Part shown: positions 44,842-56,440 of the stretch, one piece after another
Layout of the letters: every line of letters starts with the position of its first letter
How positions within the stretch are numbered: the stretch's first letter is position 1
DNA from: Phellopilus nigrolimitatus
Lineage: Eukaryota > Basidiomycota > Agaricomycetes > Hymenochaetales > Hymenochaetaceae
Length of the DNA stretch: 64,000 nt
Direction: 5' to 3'
NCBI GenBank assembly: GCA_021029095.1
Contig: JAJOHG010000018.1
Span: 574,483-638,482 of the forward strand
The notes under the pieces: model-generated
Database searches by the model: none
Told to the model about the DNA's origin: nothing
What the model saw: only the letters and a program-made list of their open reading frames with translations
Program-made: the position numbers and the translations under genes

Positions 44842-46472
44842 ATGCATTCAACACGCTCTGACATTGAGCCTATTGATCCAAGCGTAGTGCCATTTATCAT
44901 CTCGGCAACAGATACTTGGACGTACGTTGCAGTGGCTGTGTCGGCTCTCTTGGTTTATGACACAAGTAAGTCTGATATCTTGGCCAGATACAAATTCCGA
45001 TGACATATCAATCACCCAGTCATCACAATGGACAAGGAGGTAAGCAAAGCTTGACATTTTTAATCTCTGTGTCCTGGTTAATTACAATATCTATAAGATA
45101 AAATACTTTTGGGTACGCTACTTTTGTGACGTTAATTTCAGGCAAAGTATATTTACTTATGTGGCATAAAGAGCTCTCCTTACAAATTTGTCAGCTTGAT
45201 TTACTTTGCGGTAAGTAAGATTTTACAGCTTATTATAAGGGAAATAGTTGATCGACCCCTTTAATGAAACGTTGCAGAATCGCTACCTTGGAATTCTCGG
45301 TGCCATTTCTGGTATGGCATGTAAGTCGTACTCAGACCTTTATTACAAACAAGGATGTCTACCGATATTGTCTCTTATACTCAGATGTCACTCTTCATGC
45401 AAATGAAACACTGCAAGTCAACTCTTATTATTGCATTATTGTTCATTGAAGCTAATGCAAAATGTGAACTTGTTTATAGGTGTAAGTGTCCAGATACTAT
45501 ATTTTCTCTCTCTACTGATGATATTGAAAAGGCCTTGGCTTAATTTCATTTGAAAATCTGTCATGTGAGTTATTAATTATTCCATAAAACATCATTTTAC
45601 TTATTCAGGGGAAGATTGGATGACTATCCTTTTAATTGATTGTAGTAGTATTTTCTTGCCTATAATTCATCTGCCACTAATTGCTTACACAGATATTCTT
45701 CTCATGCGGGTCCTGGCACTATACCATCAGAGTGAGGCACTCCAGGTACCACCGAAACACTGCTGATGTTTACACTGCATTGTATAACAGACAAGAAACT
45801 TGCTGCATCTCTGAGGGCAATATTTGGCCTGGAAGCAGCTTTTGGGCTGGGTGCTCTGGTATACTCTGTCATATATGAAGAGAGTAAGCAATTTTTCTAT
45901 TATAGAGTGTACATTTCACTAAGCAATTATTCCAGATTTTGTAGGGAGACTTGCAGAAGGTGCAACAGTATGTTTAGTTACTAGAAGCCCTCCCAAAGTT
46001 TGGGGTACATTATTTTGGTCAGTACTGACATTCTTGGGCAAAGGATTGGACTGATTTGAAGCAGGGCTATTCCAATGCTGTATGCAATCCTCCTAATGGT
46101 TCTAGCTCTCTACAACGCTGCACAACACTGGAGGGAGTTGGTTGGTTTCAGTCAGTTTAACCTTCTTGTGGTGCTCATCCAAGATCAGGCCATCTATTTT
46201 ATTATGTATTTATTCCTTTGTGCATGGCAAGTAATATACAAACTGACTGATCTGATAGGGTCATATTCTGCTGTGTCTTGAATATCATTTCAGTACAGTT
46301 GTACATCCAAAATTCTCTTCTGGCTAATTCCTTGAATGCTTTGGGAAGCCCCAGCATTCTCAGTGTCATTGGGAGTCATGTGCTAGTTCATCTGAAGGAA
46401 GCGGGAGAGAGGCAAGCGAATGGAGGAACTAGCTACAGGATGACGACCATGAGCAGTATGCGGCTCTCCTGA
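44842..46472 (+). CDS. DUF6533-like multi-pass membrane protein, unit 2 (best preserved)
   Basis: ATG 44842 opens MHSTRSDIEPIDPSVV and a first membrane helix (AVAVSALLVYDT). A phase-1 GTAAG intron leads to the exon IITMDKE, then a 15 nt exon IKYFW, then AKYIYLCGIKSSPYKF, and NRYLGILGAISGMA. Later exons give DILLMRVLALYHQSEAL, KKLAASLRAIFGLEAAFGLG, PMLYAILLMVLALYNAAQHW and a C-terminus ending TTMSSMRLS (TGA 46472). The YD-(6)-MDKEIKYFW pattern and the (L)R-x-LALY segment match DUF6533 proteins, a large mushroom family of unknown function. In the exons I could trace there is no internal stop, unlike the other three units. Some middle junctions (45,400-45,700) are unresolved. Confidence 0.6.
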
Positions 46473-47460
46473 ATTTGTGAAGGAAATCCCAAGATGATTG
46501 CATTTGTTCTAGCCTTTCTTTAACTATGCCCCACACTGATTAATCATTCAGCAGTTATGTAGGACATCCATATACTTCTGTGCTCCTGCCCTATCTTTAA
46601 TTTACTCTTACCTATTCTTTTAAACGTTCTGCAATGTTGAGTCTTCGCTGTGCGTAAAAATATTAATTTGTTTGCACACACACGAGTTTACTATTCTCGT
46701 TCTGTAGAGACGTGTCAGAGTTTGTGATTGCATGCAAACATTCGTACGGCTCATACTGAGGTAACGTGATGCAGTGGCGCCGCACGGGACATAGCGTTGC
46801 ATCGCCGCTAGCCCTTCGCGGCGATCTGCGTGGCGCCTTCGCGTCGTAACACTTAGTGTCTTGAGAGACGGATCATGCAGTCTGCGGACTTGTGTGCCAC
46901 AGGGCCAGAACAACAAGATAAAACGTGATAATCTGAAATGCCCCATTGCCACCATATGCGTGCAAACTTTGTGGACGGCGCCTTCGCGTCGAGCGTCTGC
47001 CAAAATCACGAAAGGATGCGGCTAAGGAGATAACTTTTCGCGCGCGAAACATGAACTTGTAGAGCGGGGATATTTGAGGCGCTGCGTGTGTCCGCGCGGA
47101 GAATTTTTCCGCACTGGTACACAATCGCGAAAGACTTGTATTGATAAAAAGCGGATGTATTCTGTTGTCGAGGGACTGTCGACATGTACGGCTTATGTGG
47201 CGAGAATTGGTTGGTTGTGTTTGGTGTTGTTGGGGTTCAAACAATTTCCTATACAGCATGTACGTGAGCTCGAGTGTCCGGAGCGAGTTTACTCCGGGTT
47301 ATACAATATGCTTGGAAACTTTTTCGTAGCCTTCGCCAGCGCCACGGAGACGAGAAATCCGATAGGAAAGATATCGGCCGCTTAGTAGGCGAGTGCGTAT
47401 TGTCGTTGTGGTGAAGAACGAAGGAATGAGCACGAGATTGAGAGATAAGCGGACGCTGAA
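46473..47460. repeat. End of inner left arm and start of spacer
   Basis: About 46,473-46,760 matches 51,600-51,850 in reverse (TTTGCATGCAA block and the CGAGTC TTCGC stretch). This marks the inner end of the left arm. From 46,760 to 47,460 I see no gene; frames such as 46873-47259 have no resemblance to known proteins. Confidence 0.6.
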
Positions 47461-47464
47461 CCCA

Positions 47465-47660
47465 GATTGATCGCACCGGCGTGCGCGGCGGAACGGGCGC
47501 GCCTGCGCGCGGGGCTGTACCTGCGCCATCCTCCGGGTAGCAGGGAGAGCGCCATGGGCGAAGCGTAGATCCTGCGCAGGGCGAAAGAGCTTTGGAACAT
47601 GGGCGTGCATGAGCGACTGCGAGGCTCTATGTCTTGTGAGCCGCAGCAGGGGGAGAGACA
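47465..47660 (+). pseudogene. Argonaute 3'-end fragment
   Basis: This stretch matches the last about 170 nt of the Argonaute CDS (36,420-36,602) and its 3' flank. It encodes AAERARLRAGLYL, then a deletion of about 10 bp, GSRESAMGEA, a TAG where Argonaute has CAG (Gln), ILRRAKELW and ERLRGSM. It then continues into DNA like that 3' of Argonaute. Same orientation as the full gene. It is a fragment carried into the spacer of the inverted duplication. Confidence 0.85.
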
Positions 47661-48560
47661 GGAAGTTTCAACAAGAATGTGAACAAGTATGTTTTTCCGT
47701 GTAAAATGGATCTCGATAACATGTAACGACGAGACCGTCTGGCACTGTGTACAATTAGGTTTAGTGAAATAGAGTTTAGAGATTGAGCGCGTAGCTCGTC
47801 GCGTTCTCCAACCTGTTCAGCCCTGCGGTTGCGGCCACCAGTGATCTCTGCATGTCTATTCACTGTGGACGAGCCTGAGGCGGGTTACACCGAGAAAGCC
47901 CTCGTCTTGCTCAGTAAGTTATCCAGTAAGTTCACGAAGTCCCGACTCCGTTTATGAACGCGGTCTGCCAGGGAGTCTCCTCTTCTCAAGCAGAGCAGCC
48001 TACAGCGGAACTGCAGCAACCGCAAAGGGAAACTCGCCGCTTGACCAGATTGCCTCGATAGGACTTCAGGGCGCGGGACGCGTGCACGCTGCAACGGCGG
48101 CCCGTGCATCATCTGCGCGGTGCCGGATCCGCCGCTGTTTCTGGTCCCGCATTGCGCAGGCTGCGAGCGGAAGCCAGCGTTCGGCGCACGTCGTGGATGC
48201 TGTGATCCACGGAAACGACACGGCCACGCGATTCTCAGAGGGCCGGGGCCTGGGCCGAGAAAGAGAGACGGCCCGACTCGTATGTTGGAGAACGCCAAAG
48301 GTGTAAAATGTTGCTGGTTCCGGTCGTAGAAGCCTGGAGGCGGAGGGAGAGCGCAGGGGATAGGACCCAGATAGCAGAACTCGAGCGGACGATCCATCTG
48401 TGGAGACGCCGTGGTTTCAAATCGCTAGCATCGACGTGAGCCGCAGGGGCGCGGGGCATTTTCGTACGCGCGCAGCCTGTTCCAGCCCGTGCTCTGTCGC
48501 AGCTGGACGGGTCGACAAAGCAAATGACGAGGCCCCCCGTCAATATTAAGGATACGTGTG
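47661..48560. repeat. Post-Argonaute repeated segment, spacer copy
   Basis: About 47,690-47,930 matches 36,650-36,960 and 40,380-40,640. About 48,070-48,430 matches 40,850-41,200. The order (Argonaute end, flank, shared segment) shows the fragment moved together with its downstream DNA. No gene is recognised. Confidence 0.7.
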
Positions 48561-48857
48561 CCCTTCTCAGCTCACGGGCGCGCGTGCGTCCGTCGCGTTA
48601 TGTAAGACACACGCCGCGCACACGAAAACCGCAAACAGTCCGAGTCCACCGTCTCACATAAGTACAACACCGAAAGAAAGCGCATATACATACACACGTA
48701 CACGTACACGTACAGTACACACAGAGGTATCTACATAAGAGCACACAACGCGACAAGCAAATCCGAGTATCCCGAGTATCCAAGCAGCGCACAATAACGT
48801 TTAAAGTTCAAACAGCCGGCAGCTATCCGGCTCGTCCCTAAATACCATCCCGCGCGC
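48561..48857. other. 3' flank of Gly-rich gene with CA/ACGT repeats
   Basis: Contains a (TACACG)n/(CA)n-like simple repeat at about 48,685-48,725. Probably 3' untranslated sequence of the gene to its right. Confidence 0.5.
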
Positions 48858-50667
48858 TCAGTACGCAAGCCCGCCGCCGCCGCCGCCGCCGTAGCCGCCC
48901 CCGCCATACCCTCCCCCTCCATACCCGCCTCCTCCATATCCTCCCCCACCGCCATACGCCCCTCCCCCATACCCGCCGGCTCCATACCCCCCGCCCCCAT
49001 ACCCACCCCCATACCCGCCGCGCTCGAGCGAGCGCGCACGCGGCCTCCTTCCAAACAGCGCGCCAAGGCCCGCGCCGAGCCCGAGCCCGCCTCCCGGCCC
49101 GCGCTCCAGCTCGCGCTCGCGGCGGTGCCGCTCGTGCCGCGCGAGCCCGCCGAGCCCGAGCGCCGTGCCGACGCCCAGCTGGCCCCCCGCCACGCCCGCG
49201 CCGAGCTGGCCCATGCCCCCGCCGCCCATGCCCATTCCCCCGCCCATTCCGCCGCCACCCATACCCATGCCCCCTCCCATGCCGCCCCCGCTGGGGAAGG
49301 GGTACCCGCCGCCGCCGCCGCCCGCGTACCCACCGCCGTACGGACTGCCCCCGCCGTATCCGCCACCGCCGCCGTATCCGCTGCCGCCATACGCTCCGCC
49401 ATAAGGACTCCCGCCGCCGCCGCCGTACACGCCGGGCGCGCCGTACATCCCCGCGCCGCCCGCGCCGCCGTTGAGCGACGTGAACGAGCGCGAGCGCACG
49501 CGCCCGGGCGCGACCGCGCCCATGCCCGCGCCGAGCATGCCGTCCGCGCCGCCGTACACGCCCTGCCCGCCGGTCATGCCTGCACCGCCGCCGTACGCGC
49601 CCTGTCCACCGTACGCGCCCTGCCCGCCGTACGTCCCCGCGCCCGCGCCCATCCCGCCCATCCCGCCGCCGTATATCCCCGTGCCCATCCCTGCGCCCCC
49701 GACGCCAGCGCCGGCGCCGGCGTATGGCGAGAGCGGGCCGCCGCCGACGGACATGGAGCGCCGGCGCACGAGCGGGGGCGCGGTGCCCACGCCCATGCCC
49801 ATGCCTGCGCCGCTCATTCCTGCAGCTCCCATGCCCATGCCGGCGCCGCCCATGCCTGCACTTCCCATACCTGCGCCGCCCATTCCTGCGCCGCCCATTC
49901 CTGCGCCGCCCATCTCCGACAGCGCCGGGCTGAGCATCCCGCCGGCCATGCCCGCACCCGCGCCCGCGCCCGCGCCGTATGCGCCGACGCCTCCGCCGCC
50001 CGTCTGCAGCGCCATGTCGCGGGCCTCCGCGAAGATGCGCGACGCGGCGACCGCGGCGGCCTCGACGGCGGCGGTGCGCCCGAGCGTGTCGCCGATGCGC
50101 GTCGTGTACTGCCATAGGCGCGTCGCTGCACATCAATAAAAACGCGTGGTGAATTGGAAGAAAAAATGGAGAGGGGACGGACGGACGGACCTTCGCCGAC
50201 GGCGAGCCCGATGAGGGCCTCGCGCTGGCGCTCCTCGTCGCCGCTGAGGGGCTGCGCGAGGATGCCGTAGTGGTAGCGCCAGTTGCGCCAGACCTCGTAC
50301 GCGGCAGCGGCGCCGATGTCTGAGGGGGCCATCGCGAGGATGTCGCCCTGCGCATACGCACACACAAGCGGTCAGCGTCGTGTGTCAAAAACAGAGAGGG
50401 AGCACGCACGAGTCCGCCGTACGCGCGGCGGTGGAGCCACTTGGCCTCGACGAGGCTGGGGCCGATTCCGGCGGCGTCCTGCACGCTCTGGACCCTGCTC
50501 CAGGCGGTGTTGTAGAGCGCGGTGTCGGCGAGGCCGGAGCGGGCGCGGAAGAAGTCGAGGCCGCCCCAGGAGGGCTGCGGCTGGAAGGAGGGCGTCGGGG
50601 GGACCATGGACTGCCATTGGGCGGTGGCCCAGTTGGGCCCGCCGCGGTAGTAGTCGTAGTACGCCAT
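48858..50667 (-). CDS. Gly-rich protein with conserved N-terminal domain
   Basis: Three exons on the minus strand: 50667-50410, 50347-50191 and 50125-48858, about 560 residues. Residues 1 to about 190 are a compact non-repetitive domain (MAYYDYYRGGPNWATAQW, AKWLHRRAYGGL, APSDIGAAAAYEVWRNWRYH, GEATRLWQYTTRIGDTLGR). The remaining 370 residues are low-complexity: GMGGAGMGGAGM runs, an RRRSMSVGGG stretch, a second RSRSFTSLNGG stretch, and YGGGGYGGG tails. No signal peptide or membrane helix is visible. I recognise no named family; the N-terminal part has the look of a helical domain seen in hypothetical Agaricomycete proteins. The gene is intact although it sits between the arms of the inverted repeat. 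The two RRRS/RSRS sites could be phosphorylated, by inference. Confidence 0.75.
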
Positions 50668-50899
50668 TGAGAATGTGATTGGGATTGAGGAAGCGCGGGC
50701 GCGGACATTATGGTTTCTGCTGTGGAGCTCGACGCTCAGGGTGTCCAGGGATGTCATCATTGCGAGCACGTGCGCGGATTCTTTTCGCCATGTTCCGCTC
50801 CGAGTCGACGGCGCCCGGGCGCGTCATCTCCGAGTGCCATTTGCCGTTCCGTTGTACGTAGGCTGCTCCGCTTGGCAGACCTCGAGGACTTGCTGGACA
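50668..50899. repeat. 5' flank of the Gly-rich gene with repeated block
   Basis: About 50,745-50,890 (GCGCGTCATCTCCGAGTGCC, GCTCCGCTTGGCAGACCTCG) is one of four copies of a short block also found at 43,250-43,330 (inverted), 54,900-55,000 and 61,070-61,190. Confidence 0.65.
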
Positions 50900-51020
50900 A
50901 TTTGTAGGAGAACTTCGCTTTGAACGTGTACGCCGACTTCTACTTCGCTTATCTCGAGATCAGCCCGCTCATCGTCCTCGACGGCGAGAACCATCCTGTG
51001 CCCATCTCGACATGGCCGCG
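50900..51020 (+). pseudogene. ATP-citrate lyase fragment, spacer
   Basis: Encodes NVYADFYFAYLEISPLIVLD, an ATP-citrate lyase segment (family form: VDL-F-YLEINPLV-LDG), followed directly by GENHPVPISTWPRS after a frame change. Only about 120 nt remain. Its edges do not coincide with exon borders that I can see. Confidence 0.75.
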
Positions 51021-51849
51021 AAGTGAGTCGCAAGTCCACAGAGGGAGGAGCGCCCGAGATCAGCGAGCCCATCGACCTGCATGCCCGCCTCTCAAGACAT
51101 CAAGTGTTACGTCGCGAAGGCGCCAGACAGATCGCCGCGAGGGGCTAGCGGTGACGCGACGCGTTGTCCCGTGCTCTCGGCGACTTGTCAGTGCGCGCGC
51201 AATGTTTCCATGCTGCGCATAAGCTCTCGTGCTTAGACAGCACGATGCACGCATGGCCATACTCCAGAAGGGCGCTCAGAACGATGCGCGTCAACGCCGT
51301 GTGGGAACCGACCGCTGTGCTCCCTCGCCATCCTCGGGCAGGTGAGACGTGCGGACCCGCGTCCGGGGCTTCATTAGTCCTGGCGTACGGATACCGAGCG
51401 CGAGCGCGTGGAGATACATGCAATTCGAGACGCCCTCTCGTTACCTTCGCTCTTTCTTTTTTTCCCCCTTCACCCTCTCACGCTAACGAGCTATGCAGGT
51501 CGCGCCAGACACGCTACTCAAGTATATATGTACGACGGTGTGCAAGGCGGCTGAGCGATCATTGCGTGTTCTCACTGTATTGTGTTATCTCACTTTGAGC
51601 TGTACGAATGTTTGCATGCAATTACAAATTCTGACCAGCCTGAACAGAACGGGAACAGTGAACTCGTGTACGTGCAAAACAAATTGATATTTCTTTGCAC
51701 AGCGGAGACTCGACGCTGCAGGACATTAAATAGAAGAGGTAAGGGTAAATTGAAGATAGGACAGTATGCGGATGTCCTACACGACTGCTCGGGCATAAAT
51801 CAAGGAAGACCAAAACATATGCAATCATCTTGGGATTCCCTTCGCAAAT
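51021..51849. repeat. Spacer end and start of inner right arm
   Basis: Up to about 51,590 no gene is recognised. About 51,600-51,850 is the reverse counterpart of 46,473-46,760 and forms the inner border of the right arm. Confidence 0.6.
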
Positions 51850-53476
51850 TCAGGGGAACCGCATACTGCTCATGGTCGTCATCCTGTAGCTGGTACCTCC
51901 ATTAGCTCTCCTCTCACCAGCTTCCTTCAGATGAACCAGCAGGTGACTCCCAAGGACACTGAGAAGGCTGGGGCTTCCAAGAGCAGTCAGGAGAATAGAC
52001 AAAAAAGTATTTGGGTTGAACAGTTGGACTGCCACTATCCCCAAAACACTGCAGTATATGACCCTGTCAGACCAGTCAGTTCATATACCACTGTTGTACG
52101 TTAAGGAGGCATACAAAGCAAAATAGATGGCCTGATCTCGGATGAGCACTGTAAGGAGGTTGAACTGACTGAAAGCAGCCAACTCCCTCCAGTGTTGTAC
52201 AGCCTTGTAGAGAGCTAGGACCATTAAAATGATTGCATACAGCATTGGAACAGCCCTGTTTCAAATTAGTCCAAATCCTTGCTCAAGGATGTCAGTCCTG
52301 ACCAAAATAATGCACCCCAAATGTTCAGGTTTCTGTTAACCATACAAATTGTTACACCTTCTGCAAGTCTCCCTACAGAATCTGGAATAATTGTTTAGTG
52401 AACTGTACACTCTACAATAAACATTTTGCTTACTCTCTTGATATATGATGGTGTATATCACAGTACCCAGCACAAAAGCTGCCTCCAGGCCAAGTATAAT
52501 CTTCAGGCATGCATCAAGTTTCTTGTCTGTTGCATTGTAAACATCAGCTGTGTTTGAGTAGTACCAGGAGTGCCTCACCCTGGTGGTAGAGTGCCAGGAC
52601 CCGCATCAGAAGGATGTCTATGTAAGCAATTAGTAGCAGATGAATTGTAGGCAAGGAAATGTTACTACAGTCAATTAAAAGGATAGTCATCCAATCTTCC
52701 CTTGAATGAGTAAAATGATGTTTTATGAAATAATTATTAACTTACATGACAGATTTAGAAACAAAACCAAGCCAATGCCTTTCTAGTATTATCAGCAGAG
52801 ACCAAACATATTATCTGGTCACTTACACCTATAAATGAGTTCACATTTTAGAGTTAGTTTCAGTGAATGATAATACAATAATGAGATATTACTTGCAGTG
52901 TTTCATTTGCATGAAGAGTAACATCTGAGTATAAGGGAAAATATCAGTGGACATTCTTGTTTATAATGCCCTCCTATTATAGGTTTGACTACGGCTTACA
53001 TGCTATACCAGAAATGGCTCCAAGGATCCCAACATAGTGATTCTACACCCATTCATTAATGGAGTTGGTCGGCTTCCCCTATGATAAGCTGTTAAATCTT
53101 ACTTACCGCAAAGTAAATCAAGCTGACGAATTTGCAAGGAGAGCTCTTTATGCCTCATAAATAAATATGCTATGCCGGGTGAAAATGTTACAAAAGCAGC
53201 GTACCCAGAAGTATTTTATCTTATAGATATTGTAATCAGTCTAGACATTGAAATAAGAATGTTAAGCTTTGCTTACTTCCTTGTCCATTGTGATGACTGA
53301 ATGATTACGATATGTCATCTGAATTTATATATGGCCAAGACATCAGACTTACTCGTGTCATAGACCAAGAAAGTCAACGTAGCCACTTCAGCGTACGACC
53401 AAGTATCTATCGTCGAGATGATTAATGGCACTGCACTTGGATCGATAGGCTCGATGTCAGAGCGTGCTGGATGCAT
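51850..53476 (-). pseudogene. DUF6533-like multi-pass membrane protein, unit 3
   Basis: ATG 53476 (MHPARSDIEPIDPSAV) opens the same first exon, ending FLVYDT with a GTAAG donor. The gene ends at TGA 51852-51850 after TTMSSMRFP. In the exon after IKYFW the acceptor AG is replaced by CG (53177-53176), and the reading frame GCA TAG CAT ... TGA contains two stops (first at 53172-53170). Other blocks (KLDACLKIILGLEAAFVLG, PMLYAIILMVLALYKAVQHW) are still readable. It is the inverted equivalent of unit 2 in the right arm. Confidence 0.7.
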
Positions 53477-55194
53477 AGCGAGACGTCTACAATCGTAGAA
53501 TCTTCAACAAAGCTTAGAAAGGTCTGTTCGAAGGCGTAACCTCGAAGGTGTCTTATAACGGCAAACCGGTAAAGTAAGGTAGGCCGATTCGAGTCTATGG
53601 CACATTTTCTGCGCAAGTTCAGGTGATACATTACACCAGCCGGTCAACGTTGAACGTCGGTGATCCTAAAAACCGGCTCGATGATGCCCGATGTCCACGC
53701 ACTAGCGACTGAGAACTGTAAATCAGACTGTTGCGCATAGCTTCATCGTTTACCTTGTGTTATAAAGAGCGGTTAACAAGACTTTTCATCGGAAGAGGAT
53801 GTACGAATACTGCTGGAATCCAGACGATCAAATCGGGCATTGTGGCGTACAAGTATATACTCCACCAGTTGCGTGATTCGAAACAAATGTAAGGCGGTTT
53901 CAAACAGGTTCAGGATGAGAAATTACCGGATACGAAAAAAATTGACACATCGCATCATCAAATAACCACGCCGGAATATTCCTTGTACTGACACTGATGC
54001 AATTGAAGAAACGCGGCGTTCGTGTCTGTGCATCGCAATCCAATTTTGTTCTCGAGACAGGAGCATTTTTAGCCGTGACCTGAGATAACAGGAAGATCGG
54101 ACTTGCAAGACCTCCTAGTCGATGCTCCTAACGTGTCTAGGGATGCTTGAAGCTTCAAGAAGTGTCTTCCGGCCACGGCGGGGTCGACGATAACGTGATA
54201 GCATGTGGACGACGCACAGAGTGAAATGAAAAGATATTAGTGCTATGCAAAAATAGCAGGAGAAGGTACCGTCGAGCTCGTATCCAATGATCAGGTGTGG
54301 CTGAAGCATGATCGGTATATGATTGTGTGGCGCCCGTTCTGCCTGTCGGAAAGCTCGCCCGACGATGGCGCACCTTCAATCTCGTTCACGAAACCGCCGA
54401 GCGTAGACGATCCAAATGACACAGCCGTTCAGTGCGTTTCAGGTGGAAAACGCAACTCAAGAGAAAGGCGAGAATGCCGAGTTCTCATTCAGAACGGTCT
54501 CGCAACCCGAGCGCTGAGAATCGAAAGCTCAATATCTGGTCGCGTCGATTGGGTAAGTCTACGAAGGCGGAAGTGAGTGGTGAATCTATTATAGACTGAT
54601 CTGCTTGAGAGGAGACAGCTACCTAGCAGAGAACAGAACGAGGCAATCATGGACTCGCTGGATAATTTATTGAGCAAGACGAAGGCTTTCTCGGTATAGT
54701 CCCCCTCAAAGTCGACCAGACAGTGAATAAAGAAGCGTACACCGGCGAAGTCCGAGGAGAAAAGGAAACCATATGAGGAAGAAACGTAGAACTGAGTCAA
54801 ATAAAATGAGCTTGAGCAGCCGCATCTGCAGTACTGAACAGGTTGAAAAATGGGACAACTCGAGAATGGTTCAGGAAGAGCGTCGAACTACGAAGGGTCC
54901 GCCATGCTCCGGTCCGAGTCGCCGACACGACCGGGGTCCACGCGTCATCTCCGAGTGCCCTCTGCCGTTCCGCTGTAGGCTGTTCCGCTTGGCAGACCTC
55001 GTTCATAAACATAAGTAAGAGAACGGAACGGGGACGTCGTGGACTTGCTGGATGATTTGTTGGAAAAATCCGTTTTGGCATAATTGCTACCGTTACAATC
55101 AGATTGTATTTCCATCTGAATTTGATAGGACATTACAAACAAATTGTAATCGTGCCGGTTACCTAATTATAGTTCTGTGCTTCCACTTGGCACT
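53477..55194. repeat. 5' flank of DUF6533 unit 3 and repeated segment, inner right arm
   Basis: Reverse counterpart of 43,100-44,841. It includes the second empty site for the mariner-like MITE at about 55,065-55,085 and the CGCGTCATCTCCGAGTGCC block at about 54,940. The frame at 54,295-54,576 is not preserved in the other copies. Confidence 0.7.
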
Positions 55195-56440
55195 TGGCGC
55201 GTCCGCACTCCTCACCGACCTCGCAGACTAAGAAGCGCGAGCCCCGCATTTACGCCGTAGACGACGACCTCCACTTCGCTTATCTCGAGATCAACCCGCT
55301 CATCGTCCTCGATGTCGAGAACCGTGCCGAGCCCATCGTTCACTTCCTCGACATAGCCGCGAAGTGGTGTCTCCGCCCCGACTCAAGGCTCGTCTACGTC
55401 CAAAATCATTGGTGCCGACCTAGGCCCACCGATGGTCTGGCCCGCCCCCTTCGGGAGGCAGCTCACCGGAAGCTTGATGGTTGGACTGGTGCTTCCCTCA
55501 AGTTGACCGTCCTCAACCCGGAGGGCCACGGTTGGACCACGGTTGCTACTTACTTTCTCGATCAGATGTCTAATGAGGTTCTAAGCGTTTAATTTGAACT
55601 CCAGGTTTTGGCGCCTCCGTCGTCTACTCCGATGCCATTGCTGCACGCGGCTTTTCGCACGAGCTCACTAACTACAGCAAGTACTCTGGTCCTACGACAG
55701 AGACGCAACGACGACTATCGATCTTGCCACTCGCGATTCGTCCAAGCCCGATGACAAGATCCTTATCATTGGTACTGGTACTGCCAACTTTACGAACGTT
55801 GCCTCAACTTTCAAGCGTATCATCCGCGCTTTGAAAGAGTACAAGGCCAGCCTCATTGCGCATAGTGTCAATTTTCTCGTCCGAAGGCCTTAAGGCGATG
55901 CGCCTTCTCGGCGAGTCTCTAGGAGAGTTCATCAAGGCATGCAGTCCGGGCACTCACATCACCAAGATCATCCCCTGAGCGTAAAACAGGCGTGCAAGTC
56001 AGGCGCGAGTTCCGCACATTCTATCTCACCGTCTGCGCCCGGCTCGTTTCCTCCGGGCAAGTTGTTGGCGCCGCGCCTTCCAACGAGACTCGGTCGGCGC
56101 GATTAGCATGTCTGGCGCGCACACGCAGTTTGGAGTCCAGATTGCGCACCTCCCAGATGGCAAGAGGGGATCAATCCGCCCGTGGTGCCGCCCCTTCGAC
56201 GCAAAGACGCGCAATCTTGTGCGTGGTCTCCAGCCTCATGCGAGTCAGGGCATGCTCGATTTCGACTACGCGTGTGGCCGCGGGATGCCCTCGATTGCAG
56301 CGACGATTTATTTTTATCCCTTGGGCGGCAGCCGCACCCAGAAGCTCTAGTACGGAACTAAGGAGGCACTCCTGCAAACGTACACCTCTGTCGAGGAGGC
56401 CGTGAAGAAGTACCTGGATGCGGACGTGTATACAACAACA
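55195..56440 (+). pseudogene. ATP-citrate lyase relic, inner right arm
   Basis: Best preserved of the relics, in several frames: ALLTDLAD then IYAVDDDLHFAYLEINPLIV with VHFLDIAAK (55,195-55,365), TGASLKLTVLNPEGHGW (about 55,480), FTNVASTFKRIIRALKEYKA and SLIAHSV (55,790-55,870), KALRMLGESL (about 55,890), APSNETRSARLA (about 56,070), PFDAKTRNLVRGLQPHASQG with DFDYACGRGMPSIAATIY (about 56,190-56,320) and VEEAVKKYLDADVY (about 56,390). It ends shortly after. Internal stops and shifts prevent any complete product. The C-terminal half of the enzyme is missing. Confidence 0.88.

Noticed and set aside
48838..50769. 643-codon minus-strand frame, and plus-strand frames of 330 and 222 codons, in the GC-rich region
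   Set aside because: They are Arg/Ala- or Pro-rich alternative frames of the Gly-rich gene's repetitive DNA. The three-exon model gives a non-repetitive N-terminal domain with good splice sites.
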